Shown one piece after another: positions 52,807 to 62,252 of a stretch of DNA of 64,000 bases (position 1 is its first letter; the number at the start of each line of letters is the position of its first letter). The notes below the pieces were generated by a model, which worked only from the letters and a program-made list of their open reading frames with translations, was not told the DNA's origin and made no database searches. This DNA comes from Nitratireductor sp. XY-223 (GTDB lineage: Bacteria; Pseudomonadota; Alphaproteobacteria; Rhizobiales; Rhizobiaceae), in contig NZ_SPNT01000001.1 in assembly GCF_004959855.1 (NCBI RefSeq), positions 1,302,001 through 1,366,000 of the forward strand, given 5' to 3'. A program made the translations under genes and the position numbers.

Positions 52807-53597
52807 TGGCGGCTGACGGGTTCGTCGCAACCCTGCCCATGTATGACTGGCCGGAAGTTCACGCCGCGAACGATCATTACTGGAACTGCCTGCGGGACAG
52901 CCTGCGCGACCACGGCTTTCCGGCACCCGATCGCCTCGAACGAGACGTGTCAGCCACCGAGCTTTGGCGCAATCCGGGGCTTGTGCTCGGACAGACATGC
53001 GGGTTGCCGCTGGTGCGCGATCTGCTCCGGCACGTTTCCGTCGTCGGGACACCGGCCTACGACATCGATTGTGGTGCCGGCAGCTATTTCAGCGTCATCG
53101 TCGTACGCCGCGAAAGCGCTTACGCGAACATAGAGGATCTGAAGGGCAGCCGGCTGGCCTTCAACAGCCCCTGCTCGCAGTCCGGTTGCGCGGCGCTTGC
53201 GTACCATCTGCGCAATCTTGCCAAGGATGGGCAGGTGTTCTCGTCGACGGTGCAAAGCGGTTCGCATCGCGGTTCCATCCGGATGGTGGCGGGCAAGGAA
53301 GCCGACGTTGCCGCCATCGATGCCGTCGCATGGCGCCTTGCGGAGCGGCATGAAGCGGCCGCCGCGGAACTGCGGGTGCTGGCGGTGACCGATCCGTTGC
53401 CCGGACTGCCGATGATCTGTGCCCGGCGCGGCGAGTGGTCGGCGGACCGGATGCATCTGGCCGTCGTCGAGGCCATGGCCGCGCTGGAGCCGGACATTGC
53501 CGACACGCTGCTTCTGAACGGCTTTGCGCAGTTGAAGAGTTCGGACTATGCAGTAATCGCGAACCGCGCGGAAATAGCGAATTCCGTCGCACTCTAG
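52806..53597 (+). CDS. PhnD-like substrate-binding-fold protein without signal peptide
   Basis: 263-residue protein of the phosphate/phosphite/phosphonate-binding (PhnD-type) fold: NIEDLKGSRLAFNSPCSQSGCAA and VAAIDAVAWRLAE are the diagnostic segments. Unlike transport proteins it starts MAADGFVATLPMYDW with no signal peptide or lipobox, so it should be cytoplasmic. No permease or ATPase is nearby. Its ATG shares a base with the desaturase stop (TGATG), so translation of the two is coupled. Confidence 0.78.
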   Translation: MAADGFVATLPMYDWPEVHAANDHYWNCLRDSLRDHGFPAPDRLERDVSATELWRNPGLVLGQTCGLPLVRDLLRHVSVVGTPAYDIDCGAGSYFSVIVVRRESAYANIEDLKGSRLAFNSPCSQSGCAALAYHLRNLAKDGQVFSSTVQSGSHRGSIRMVAGKEADVAAIDAVAWRLAERHEAAAAELRVLAVTDPLPGLPMICARRGEWSADRMHLAVVEAMAALEPDIADTLLLNGFAQLKSSDYAVIANRAEIANSVAL

Positions 53598-53630
53598 TGC
53601 CCGCGCCGACCGAACAGGAAAGAACCGCAC

Positions 53631-54944
53631 ATGCCCGCACATTCGTCCTATGACGCCATCATTATCGGCGCCGGCGTCATCGGCGCCTGTACCGCTTACG
53701 AACTGGCCAGGAAGGGCTTGCGGACCCTTTCCATCGACAAGCTGCCGGAGGCCGGTTACGGCTCGACCTCCGGATCGTGCGCGATCATCCGGACCTACTA
53801 TTCGGCGCTGGAATCCTGCGCCATCGCCTATGAAGGCTGGCACTACTGGAAAGACTGGCAAAACTACGTCGGCGTCACGGACGAAAAAGGTCTCATAAAG
53901 TACCACAATACCGGCTGCCTGGTGATCAAGACCGAACACAACCACCATCTGGATCGGGTCTGCGCCATGATGGACCGGATCGGCTGTCCCTACGAACACG
54001 TCGCCGTTTCGGACATCGCACAACGCATGCCGAACGCCGATACCCGGCAATACGAGCCGGCAAAGCGTCCCGATGACGAGGGTTTCGGACAGCCAACGGG
54101 CCCGAGCGTCGAAGGTGCGGTGTTCTTTCCGAACGGCGGTTACGTCAACGATCCGAAACTCTCGGCCCACAACGTGCAGCGTGCCGCAGAGGCACACGGC
54201 GCCGAGTTCCTGTTCAACCGTGCGGTGGTCGAGGTGCTGAAGTCCTCGGACCGCGTCTGCGGTGTCCTACTGGATGACGGCAGTCGGATCGAAGCGCCGG
54301 TCGTGGTCAACGTCGCAGGTCCGCACTCGTCGAAAATCAACGCTATGGCGGGCGTCGATGGCGGCATGAATATTTCAACACGGGCGCTTCGCCACGAGGT
54401 CGCCCATGTGCCGGCGCCGAAAGGCGTCGATTTCGAGAACGAGGGTGTCGTCTATTCGGACAGCGATATCCAGACCTACTGCCGCCCAGAGATCGGCAAC
54501 CACATACTCATCGGATCCGAGGATCCCGAGTGCGATGTGAAGGAATGGATCGACGATCCGGACAATTTCGACGACAGCTTTTCAGAACAGTGGAACGTGC
54601 TGGTGATGCGGATGGCGCAGAGGATGCCGGACCTTCATATTCCCGGCAAGGCGCGGGGCGTAGTTGCTCTCTACGACGTCACCGAAGACTGGATGCCGAT
54701 CTACGACCGCAGCGATCTGGGCGGGTTCTACATGGCGGTGGGCACCAGCGGCAACCAGTACAAGAACGCCCCGGTCGCCGGAAAGATGATGGCGGCCCTG
54801 ATAGAAGCCTGCGAGAACGGCCATGACCATGACCGGGACCCGGTCCGTTTTCATCTCGACCATCTGGATATGGATATTTCGCTCGGTGCCTTCTCCCGCC
54901 TGCGCGAGATCAATCAGGATTCGAGCTTTTCCGTCATCGGGTGA
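53631..54944 (+). CDS. FAD-dependent amine/amino acid oxidoreductase (DAO family)
   Basis: 437-residue flavoprotein of the DAO fold (sarcosine oxidase/glycine oxidase/dimethylglycine dehydrogenase relatives). The Rossmann motif GAGVIGACTAYEL starts at 13, and C-terminal GGFYMAVGTSGNQYKNAPVAGKMMA closes the FAD site. The substrate is probably a secondary or methylated amine or an amino acid. It starts 33 bases after the PhnD-like gene and completes the three-gene unit. The last 31 bases overlap the convergent FkbM gene. Confidence 0.85.
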   Translation: MPAHSSYDAIIIGAGVIGACTAYELARKGLRTLSIDKLPEAGYGSTSGSCAIIRTYYSALESCAIAYEGWHYWKDWQNYVGVTDEKGLIKYHNTGCLVIKTEHNHHLDRVCAMMDRIGCPYEHVAVSDIAQRMPNADTRQYEPAKRPDDEGFGQPTGPSVEGAVFFPNGGYVNDPKLSAHNVQRAAEAHGAEFLFNRAVVEVLKSSDRVCGVLLDDGSRIEAPVVVNVAGPHSSKINAMAGVDGGMNISTRALRHEVAHVPAPKGVDFENEGVVYSDSDIQTYCRPEIGNHILIGSEDPECDVKEWIDDPDNFDDSFSEQWNVLVMRMAQRMPDLHIPGKARGVVALYDVTEDWMPIYDRSDLGGFYMAVGTSGNQYKNAPVAGKMMAALIEACENGHDHDRDPVRFHLDHLDMDISLGAFSRLREINQDSSFSVIG

Positions 54945-55789
54945 AGCATGAGCAGGTTTTCACCCGTGTTTGCGGCGATCCGATATCCGAGATGCTTCAG
55001 CCGGCTGACGCAATCGTCCTCCCAAAGCTGCCGGAGCACCGTTTCCAGCAGTATCGCCCGCGGCCAACAGGACTGATGCTTGAGCGACAGCAGCGGAAAT
55101 AGCGCACGGTCCTCGAAGCCTTCTATATCGATCTTCAAAAGGTCGATCCGCTCGATCAGCCTTGTTTTCAGCGCTTCCGCGAGCGGAGCGACCTTGACGT
55201 CGACGAACTGATGGTCCGTGGCCGCTTCCGGCAGGATGGACGCGGTTCCGATATTCGTTCCGCCGCTGGAATATAGCCGCATCCGCGCCTTTTGCCTGCC
55301 GACGCCCTGGTTGATCGCTTCGATGGACGAAAAACCGTTGGCGCGGACGTTGAATGTCAGCTTGCTGAATGTCCTCGGATGCGGCTCGAATGCAAGGATT
55401 GTCGCATTGTCCCCGCACTGGCTGGCCACAAAAAGGCTGTAGCTTCCGACATTCGCCCCAATATCGACGAAGACCATGCCGGGCTTGAGAAGCGGTCTGA
55501 TCACATCGCGTTCCGGCACTTCGGGAAGATTGCCGCGGCCGACCGCGGTCCTGTCATCGTAGTTCTCGAGCGGATAGGCGCGCATCAGCACACCTTCGAC
55601 CTTCACGTCGTAGGGGCCGGGAAAACGCCGGGCGATGTTCTTGCGGATAAATTTGCGGCGCTGCCGGTCTATTTTCCGGTGCGTCGCCAGTTTCCACACA
55701 AGCCGCGGCAGGTAACCGGGCTTGTGCGCGCCGAAGTCGGAAATAAGGTCAAGTTCCCGCTCCTTTATCAACCACAGCCCCCGCGCCAT
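54914..55789 (-). CDS. FkbM family methyltransferase
   Basis: 291-residue SAM-dependent methyltransferase. Motif I is VFVDIGANVGSYSLF at about 105-119, then ILAFEPHPRTF, and the FkbM-type LLKIDIEGFEDRAL near 219-232. FkbM enzymes often O-methylate sugars in polysaccharides, which would fit the glycosyltransferase cluster 3 kb away, although MscS lies between. The start gives MARGLWLIKERE. Its end overlaps the DAO gene by 31 bases. Confidence 0.85.
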   Translation of the reverse strand: MARGLWLIKERELDLISDFGAHKPGYLPRLVWKLATHRKIDRQRRKFIRKNIARRFPGPYDVKVEGVLMRAYPLENYDDRTAVGRGNLPEVPERDVIRPLLKPGMVFVDIGANVGSYSLFVASQCGDNATILAFEPHPRTFSKLTFNVRANGFSSIEAINQGVGRQKARMRLYSSGGTNIGTASILPEAATDHQFVDVKVAPLAEALKTRLIERIDLLKIDIEGFEDRALFPLLSLKHQSCWPRAILLETVLRQLWEDDCVSRLKHLGYRIAANTGENLLMLHPMTEKLES

Positions 55790-55875
55790 CCCAAGACATC
55801 AGCGGACTTTCGCCGAGTCCGTCGCGATTTACAACAGAAAGCTTCGCGATCCGTGAATTCGTATCCGCAGGCCCG

Positions 55876-58326
55876 TCAGCGTTCCGATGCCGCCACCTTT
55901 GAAGAATCCGGCGCGCCGCCCCGTGCCCTTTGCGCATCCTCCTCGTCGATGACGCTGCGTACCGATCCGGTGATCGCTTCCTTCTGCTGCGGCGTCAGGT
56001 TGTCCGCCTGCCCCTCTTCGGCAAGCCGTACGGTAACCTCGCGGTGCGCAAACGTGATCCCCTCCTTCTCGAACAGGTCCCTGATCGCGCCGTAGATGAC
56101 TTTCCGTGTCACGAACTGGTCGCCCGGGCGGGTCATGAATTTGACCCTTATGATCATCGCCGAGTCCTCCATGGAGTAGACGCCCTGGGATTTCAACGGC
56201 TGCAGGAACAGGTGGCCGATCTGATCGTGTTCGAGTAGCTCCTGGCCGAGCTTCTTGATCAGCTTGCGCACGCGTTCAACATCGGTGCCGTAGGTCAGCC
56301 GCAGGGGGAGCTTCATCATCACCCAGTCGCGCGAGTAATTGGTCAGTTGCTTGATTTCGCCGAAGGGTATGGTGTGGACCGCCCCGAGGTGGTGGCGCAA
56401 CTGGAAGGACCGCATGGAGATTTTTTCGATGACGCCCTTGACCGTGCCAACCTCGATATATTCGCCCTTGCGGAAGGCATCGTCGACCAGGAAGAACACG
56501 CCCGAGAAGATGTCGCGGATCAGGGTCTGCGCGCCGAAGCCGATGGCAAGGCCGACCACCCCGGCGCCGGCAAACAGCGGCGCGATGTTGACGCCCCAGT
56601 CGGAGAGGATGAACGCAGCCGACACCATGACCAGCAACACGATGAAAACGCTGCGGAAAATGGGAAGCAGCGTCGCCATGCGCGATTCACCAGTGCCGCC
56701 CTCGCTGTCCCCCTCGCCCGGGCTCGCCGGCGTGTTGTCGAGCGAACCGCCCTCCTCGATGATCTTCTGGTCGATGAAGAGATTGACGGCCTGGTAGGCC
56801 AGGTAGGTGTAGACCACGATGAGGATGCTATCGAGGATCGTCGCCAGCGGGTGACCGCCCACACGGTCATAATTGACGCCCCACAGACGTCCGAGCTCTC
56901 CGACCGCAAAGACAAATATCAGCGTGACGATGGCGTTCTCGATCAGCCGCTTGAAAAGCGGCTTGTACTCAAGGTCTATATCCTCATCCACGGGCGGCTC
57001 GACATGGTGGACGATCATCTCTTCGCCCTCGCCGATCATCGCTTCCGCATCGACCTCGGCTTCCGCGGCAATGCGTTCCGCCGCCTCGCGACGGCGCGCA
57101 TCGGCGCGGGCGCGCCGAAGCTTGATGATCTGCATGTGCCGATAGTTCTTCGCGCGCCGTTCATAGATGCGGTCGAGCACGACAATGGCGATGGCGTACG
57201 CCACCGCACCGCCGATGAACACGATGATGGGCGCCATTATGATGATGTAGCCGCCGGGCAGTCCCAGCGACAGCCGGAAGGAACTCACCACCCAGGAGAC
57301 AACGATGTAGAGCAGCAAAAGCGGCGTCGTCGCCCGCGCAGCGAAGTTGCGCCAAGGAGGAACCACGCCGTCCCTGCCGACACCGCAGACGATGTCGTAG
57401 GTATCCTTGCGGTGGATGATGGTCAGCGTAGCCATGAGTATGCAGGCGATGCCAAGGCCGCCGATGGCCAAGAGGCGATAGCTGTCATTGTCTATGCCGA
57501 GACCGCGCACCCAGGCGATGATGCCGAGGATGTAGCTGGATGCCAGGATGACATAGATCCAGTCGTTGTAGAGCTTGCGCGCCCGCTTGTCGTCGAGATT
57601 GATCATGCGGTGCGTCGGAAGGTCCGGCGCGAAGAAGTTCAGCATTATCACGTATCTGAGTATGCGGTAGCTCGCATATATGGCGACGATCGTGAAAATC
57701 GTCATGCGCGACGGCTCGTGCTCGTAGTCGAGCACGACCGCCACCAGGATCGCGACGGAAAACATGATGGCCGTCGAGAACAGGATCAATCCGCCGCGCA
57801 GCATCAGATAGGTCAGCTTGTCAGCGCGGGTCAGGTCCTCCGACTTGTAGTAACCGGCAAACTGATCGCGGATCCAGCGCCCGACCACCTTGTAGATAGC
57901 AAGCCCGAGGACCATTCCGAACAAGGCTGTTCCGACCGCCCAGGCAAGCCACCACGGCGCTCCGTCGGGGCTCGCACGCTCGAGCGCTTCCACCAGCCGT
58001 TCCCGGAAATCGCCGGCTTCAATCAGCATGTGCCTGACATTCTTGCGTGCCATCAACAGCATCTCACTGCTCATGGCCATTTCCATCGTGTTCTCGTCTC
58101 CTGCGGCCGCAGCCGATGGCGGCGCTATGACGATGACCGTCGACCCCTCGGCCTTGGCATCCTCGATGAGGGTGTTCAGGGCGTCGGTCTCGGTCTTTTC
58201 AGAGCCCGTTTCGCCGGCGACGGACTGCAGCAGGGATGATTGCGCGTGGCCTGCCTGTGCTGCCAAAAGGAGCAGCACCACGGCCGCAAGCACTGTGTTG
58301 AACAACAATTTCGATGTGGAATTCAT
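55876..58326 (-). CDS. Large MscS-type mechanosensitive channel
   Basis: 816-residue inner-membrane protein with a cleaved signal peptide (cleavage near GHA-Q), a short periplasmic region, then about ten membrane segments. The MscS pore and beta domain lie toward the C-terminus: VNIAPLFAGAGVVGLAIGFGAQTLIRDIFSGVFFLVDD, then EYIEVGTVKGVIEKISMRS. A charged cytoplasmic loop (about 410-460, Arg/Ala/Glu-rich) follows the middle helices. It protects against hypo-osmotic shock. Start ATG 58326 is chosen because the signal peptide follows; upstream in-frame codons add 45 residues. Confidence 0.9.
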   Translation of the reverse strand: MNSTSKLLFNTVLAAVVLLLLAAQAGHAQSSLLQSVAGETGSEKTETDALNTLIEDAKAEGSTVIVIAPPSAAAAGDENTMEMAMSSEMLLMARKNVRHMLIEAGDFRERLVEALERASPDGAPWWLAWAVGTALFGMVLGLAIYKVVGRWIRDQFAGYYKSEDLTRADKLTYLMLRGGLILFSTAIMFSVAILVAVVLDYEHEPSRMTIFTIVAIYASYRILRYVIMLNFFAPDLPTHRMINLDDKRARKLYNDWIYVILASSYILGIIAWVRGLGIDNDSYRLLAIGGLGIACILMATLTIIHRKDTYDIVCGVGRDGVVPPWRNFAARATTPLLLLYIVVSWVVSSFRLSLGLPGGYIIIMAPIIVFIGGAVAYAIAIVVLDRIYERRAKNYRHMQIIKLRRARADARRREAAERIAAEAEVDAEAMIGEGEEMIVHHVEPPVDEDIDLEYKPLFKRLIENAIVTLIFVFAVGELGRLWGVNYDRVGGHPLATILDSILIVVYTYLAYQAVNLFIDQKIIEEGGSLDNTPASPGEGDSEGGTGESRMATLLPIFRSVFIVLLVMVSAAFILSDWGVNIAPLFAGAGVVGLAIGFGAQTLIRDIFSGVFFLVDDAFRKGEYIEVGTVKGVIEKISMRSFQLRHHLGAVHTIPFGEIKQLTNYSRDWVMMKLPLRLTYGTDVERVRKLIKKLGQELLEHDQIGHLFLQPLKSQGVYSMEDSAMIIRVKFMTRPGDQFVTRKVIYGAIRDLFEKEGITFAHREVTVRLAEEGQADNLTPQQKEAITGSVRSVIDEEDAQRARGGAPDSSKVAASER

Positions 58327-58621
58327 GGTGTCACCCGCTGCCGGCGCCGCATTCACCGGCCTTTTTTCGCACATTATCAGCCTGTTGCCGCGTAAAACCA
58401 GTCGAATCGGTTTGTCGCCCCTGTCAACTTGGTTCACATTAGCGCAAAAGGACCGTGACATATGAAACGCAACCGCCTATGTACGATTCAGCGAAATCCG
58501 GGCTTTTCCCTTTGTTAAGGCCCTGTCAGGATCGAGGATTTAAAATAGCGTCGGCGCGGACAATCCGCGCAAGGCCTGGCAATCTGCGATAAACCAAGGT
58601 TTAAACTCCGAACATGGCAAG

Positions 58622-59836
58622 TTGGCACCCGTGAGCACCGCTGCGCACCTCATACTCTACAGCCACGACACCTTTGGTCTTGGTCATATAAGGCGCAACC
58701 GAAAAATAGCGCGCTCGCTGGTCGATGCTTTTCCCGGACTGGACGCCACCATTATCACCGGTTCTGGCCTGTCGGGCGAATATGCCAGCCATCCGCGCAT
58801 ACGGTTCGTCGAAATAGACCAGGTCGAAAAACAGCCGGACGGCCAATACCGCGCCGCCAATGCGCAGATGAGCCTCTCGCAGGTCATCGAGGCACGCCGT
58901 TCGGTCATTTTGGATTTCATACACAAACACCCCGCGGACATTTTCATTGCCGACAAGGAGCCGCTCGGACTGTGCGGCGAACTGACGGACGCACTCGGCC
59001 ACATGAAAGCACGCGGCACGACGCTGATCCTGGGTTTGCGCGACGTTCTCGACGAGGCCGAGAAACTAAAAAAAGAATGGAAAAACAAAGGCATATATGG
59101 CGCCATAGAAGGCCTTTACGATCAGATCTGGATTTACGGGTCCGAGGATTTCTACAATCCCCTCGCCCATCTCGACCTGCCACAGTCCGTGCTTAGTCGC
59201 TGCAGCTATACCGGTTACCTCTACCAGCCGCATCCCGAATTCGAGCAGGTGCCGGTCCCCGGATTGCCGGAGGAGTATCTGCTTGTGACCGCTGGCGGCG
59301 GCGGCGACGGCGATTTCCTGATGAATGCTGTGCTGAATGCCTATGAGCACGATGCGACCATACCCTGCCCCGCCGTACTGCTGCTCGGCCCGTTCTCCGG
59401 CGCACAGCACGAGAAACAGATCAGGGCGCGGGCGGAGCGGATCGACGGTGTCCAGGTGATCGGCTTCAACACCGAACCCGAGGCGCTGATCCGACAGTCC
59501 AAGGCCGTCATCGGCATGTGCGGGTACAATACGTTCTGCGAAGTCGTTGCCCGCGAAAAACGGGTTCTGTTCGTTCCCCGCCAAACACCGCGCATGGAGC
59601 AATTGATCCGGGCGGAACGCGCCCGTGAGCTCGGACTTTGCGAGGTCGTGCGGGCCGAGGATGCGACCGATCCCGATGGATTCGCGTCCGCCATACGCGC
59701 ATTGATCGCGGATGCCGACAAGCCCGGACAGGGCTATTGTTTCGATTCTTCGGGCCTGGAGCGGATCTGCCGCAAAGTCGGTTCCATACTCGAAATGCGG
59801 AGCAAAGCACCTTTCGAGGTGGAGAATGTGGGATAA
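58622..59836 (+). CDS. GT-B glycosyltransferase, COG4671-like (first of cluster)
   Basis: 404-residue protein with the GT28/MurG-like GT-B fold of the COG4671 predicted glycosyltransferases. Its N-terminus carries a short glycine loop with His (ILYSHDTFGLGHIRRN); the C-terminal domain has LLVTAGGGGDGDF and AVIGMCGYNTFCEVVAREKRVLFVPR, the nucleotide-sugar binding region. The start is uncertain: TTG 58622 or GTG 58631, neither with a good ribosome site. No membrane segment. First of four overlapping glycosyltransferase genes; the next ATG overlaps its TAA by one base. Confidence 0.82.
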   Translation: MAPVSTAAHLILYSHDTFGLGHIRRNRKIARSLVDAFPGLDATIITGSGLSGEYASHPRIRFVEIDQVEKQPDGQYRAANAQMSLSQVIEARRSVILDFIHKHPADIFIADKEPLGLCGELTDALGHMKARGTTLILGLRDVLDEAEKLKKEWKNKGIYGAIEGLYDQIWIYGSEDFYNPLAHLDLPQSVLSRCSYTGYLYQPHPEFEQVPVPGLPEEYLLVTAGGGGDGDFLMNAVLNAYEHDATIPCPAVLLLGPFSGAQHEKQIRARAERIDGVQVIGFNTEPEALIRQSKAVIGMCGYNTFCEVVAREKRVLFVPRQTPRMEQLIRAERARELGLCEVVRAEDATDPDGFASAIRALIADADKPGQGYCFDSSGLERICRKVGSILEMRSKAPFEVENVG

Positions 59837-61095
59837 TGGGCGGGAATATCGTCGTCGTCCTGAAAGGTTATCCGCGGCTTTCCGAAACATTCATCGCCCA
59901 GGAACTGCTTGAACTCGAGTGGGCCGGATACAATCTGCATCTGTTTTCCCTGAGACGCCCGACAGACACGTCGCGCCATCCCATCCATTCGGAAATCAAG
60001 GCCAGGATCACGTATCTGCCCGAATATCTGCATGAAGCGCCGCTGCGCGTCCTTCGCGGCTGGCTGTCAGCCCGGAAGAAACCGGGCTACAAAGCGGCGC
60101 TGCGGACATTCCTGAAGGACCTGAAACGGGACCGGACCCGCAACCGGATCCGGCGCTTCGGACAGGCCCTTGTCCTTGCCCGCGAACTGCCCGGCGACAC
60201 GGACTGGCTCTATGCGCATTTTATCCACACGCCCGGCTCCGTCGCTTATTACGCGCACACCATGACTGGCACCGGCTGGAGCTGTTCCGCGCATGCCAAG
60301 GACATATGGACGTCTCCGGACTGGGAACTGTCGGAAAAACTCGACAATGCCACTTGGACCGTCACCTGCACTCGCAGCGGCTTTGAGCACCTGGAGGCGC
60401 TTGCAGGCAACAAGAACTCCGTTCACCTGGTCCACCACGGTATCGACCTCAGCCGGTTTCCGCCGCCGGAGAATTCCGCTTCGGTTCGTGACGGCAGCCG
60501 GGTGGACGATCCGGTCCGTATCATCACGGTCGGGCGGGCGGTGGCAAAAAAGGGCATCGACACGCTGCTCGATGCCCTGGCGATGCTTCCGAGCGACCTG
60601 CACTGGAAGTGGACCCATATCGGCGGTGGTGTTTTGTACAAGCAGCTTGCCGAACAGATCGAAAGGCTGGGCCTGTCTGACCGGGCGGAAATGATCGGCG
60701 CGAAACCGCAGGAATTCGTGTTGCGGACATACCGGGAGAGCGATTTGTTCGTCCTGCCCTGCCGCATCGCCAAGGATGGCGACCGCGACGGTTTGCCGAA
60801 TGTCCTCGTTGAGGCCCAGAGCCAGGGCCTTGCGTGCGTTTCGTCTCCGATTTCCGGTATTGTCGAGCTGATCGAGGACGGCGAGAACGGATTGCTGGTT
60901 CCGCCGGACAACGCACGGGATCTGGCGCGCGCAATAGAAAGTCTCGCGCGCGATCCCTCAATGCGCCAGCGCATGGGTGCCGCAGGTGCGCGCAAAGTCG
61001 CGACCGGCTTTGACCATCGCGGCGAGATAACGAAGCTGCTCGCACTGTTTGAAGAGGTCGGGGTGGAAGCAGGCTATCAAGAAGCGGCCCAATGA
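59836..61095 (+). CDS. Glycosyltransferase family 4 (second of cluster)
   Basis: 419-residue GT4 enzyme. The N-terminal LKGYPRLSETFIAQELLELE and HFIHTPGSVA resemble colanic-acid/exopolysaccharide transferases. The C-terminal donor domain has ITVGRAVAKKGIDTLLDAL and the EX7E-like DGLPNVLVEAQSQGLACVSS followed by LIEDGENGLLVPP. Cytoplasmic or peripheral membrane. Start ATG 59836 shares a base with the previous stop, and its own stop overlaps the next gene by four bases. Confidence 0.88.
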   Translation: MGGNIVVVLKGYPRLSETFIAQELLELEWAGYNLHLFSLRRPTDTSRHPIHSEIKARITYLPEYLHEAPLRVLRGWLSARKKPGYKAALRTFLKDLKRDRTRNRIRRFGQALVLARELPGDTDWLYAHFIHTPGSVAYYAHTMTGTGWSCSAHAKDIWTSPDWELSEKLDNATWTVTCTRSGFEHLEALAGNKNSVHLVHHGIDLSRFPPPENSASVRDGSRVDDPVRIITVGRAVAKKGIDTLLDALAMLPSDLHWKWTHIGGGVLYKQLAEQIERLGLSDRAEMIGAKPQEFVLRTYRESDLFVLPCRIAKDGDRDGLPNVLVEAQSQGLACVSSPISGIVELIEDGENGLLVPPDNARDLARAIESLARDPSMRQRMGAAGARKVATGFDHRGEITKLLALFEEVGVEAGYQEAAQ

Positions 61096-62252
61096 GATCG
61101 CAGCCGACAGTCCTTTACTATGTGCAGCACCTGCTTGGCGTCGGCCACGTGTTCCGAACGATGCGGATCGTAGCGGTGCTGGTGCGAAACGGGTTCCATG
61201 TGGAACTGATCCATGGCGGCGAAAAACTGCCGTATTTCGACGGTCACGGCGCGCGCATCCATTTCCTTCCCTCGCTGACTTCCGCCAGGGGCGACTTTTC
61301 CAATCTGATTACCGAAGACGGGAGCGTCGCCGACGATAAATACCGTGCCGGCCGCCGCGACACGGTGCTGCAGATCCTGGCGGATTGCCGGCCCGATATC
61401 ATCGTGACCGAGGCGTTTCCCTTCGGCCGGCGGCAAATGCACTTCGAGCTGCTGCCGCTCATGGATGCGGCGGCCGCAATGCAACCGAGGCCGAAAATCT
61501 TCGCGTCGGTCCGCGACATCTTGCAGGAAGGGAACAAGACCTCAAAGGACCGACAGAGCGTCGAACTCCTGCAGCGCTATTTCGACGGCGTTCTCGTCCA
61601 TGGCGATGAAAACCTGATCGACCTTTCGGCGACCTTTCCGTTCACTTCCGAAATCGCCGGGCTGTTGCGCTATACCGGCATCGTAACTCCCGATAGGTCG
61701 GTTCCGACCCTCGACTCCCAAGAGCAGTTCGATGTCGTCGTGTCCGCCGGCGGCGGGCTGTTGGGCCGCGAACTGCTGTTGGCGGCGGCGGAAGCCAAAT
61801 CCGCCTCGCCGCTCAAGGACGCGCAATGGTGCCTGCTGACGGGCCCCTACATGGATATCGCCGACCGCGACCGACTTGACCGCTTCGGCATCACGGTCCG
61901 TGAGTTCGTACCCGATCTCTTCCGCATGCTCCTAAGTGCGCGTTTGTCGATTTCCCTCGCCGGATACAACACGGTCGCCGATATCATGGCTGCCGGCTGC
62001 CGCTCCATCATAGCCCCGCAGTGGAACGACAAGGAGACCGAACAGCTCCGCCGGGCGCAGCTTCTCGATGCACGCGGACTGGCGGTCATGCTGTCCCATG
62101 AGGACAAGACTCCTTCCGCCGTTTGCTCCGCGATCGTGAGAGCACTCGATGCGCCACCGCCGGATTGGGCGAGCATCCGCCAGGACGGCGCGGAGCAGTC
62201 GGTGCGGTTTTTGAGGCAGGCGCTGGAGGCTGCGCCGGAAAAGGTGCGCTAG
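61092..62252 (+). CDS. GT-B glycosyltransferase, COG4671-like (third of cluster)
   Basis: 386-residue paralogue in fold of the first cluster member: LYYVQHLLGVGHVFRTM with a His-Gly loop, then VVSAGGGLLGRELL and SISLAGYNTVADIMAAGCRSIIAP in the donor domain. ATGA overlap with the preceding GT4 gene. The next GTG overlaps its stop by one base (TAGTG). The repetition of COG4671-like and GT4 enzymes suggests sequential transfer of two or more sugars. Confidence 0.82.
   Translation: MRSQPTVLYYVQHLLGVGHVFRTMRIVAVLVRNGFHVELIHGGEKLPYFDGHGARIHFLPSLTSARGDFSNLITEDGSVADDKYRAGRRDTVLQILADCRPDIIVTEAFPFGRRQMHFELLPLMDAAAAMQPRPKIFASVRDILQEGNKTSKDRQSVELLQRYFDGVLVHGDENLIDLSATFPFTSEIAGLLRYTGIVTPDRSVPTLDSQEQFDVVVSAGGGLLGRELLLAAAEAKSASPLKDAQWCLLTGPYMDIADRDRLDRFGITVREFVPDLFRMLLSARLSISLAGYNTVADIMAAGCRSIIAPQWNDKETEQLRRAQLLDARGLAVMLSHEDKTPSAVCSAIVRALDAPPPDWASIRQDGAEQSVRFLRQALEAAPEKVR

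Noticed and set aside
56347-58239. 630-codon open frame antisense to the MscS gene
   Set aside because: Composition mirrors the opposite strand (His/Asp/Arg-rich), no domain is recognisable and no ribosome site is seen; the MscS gene explains it.
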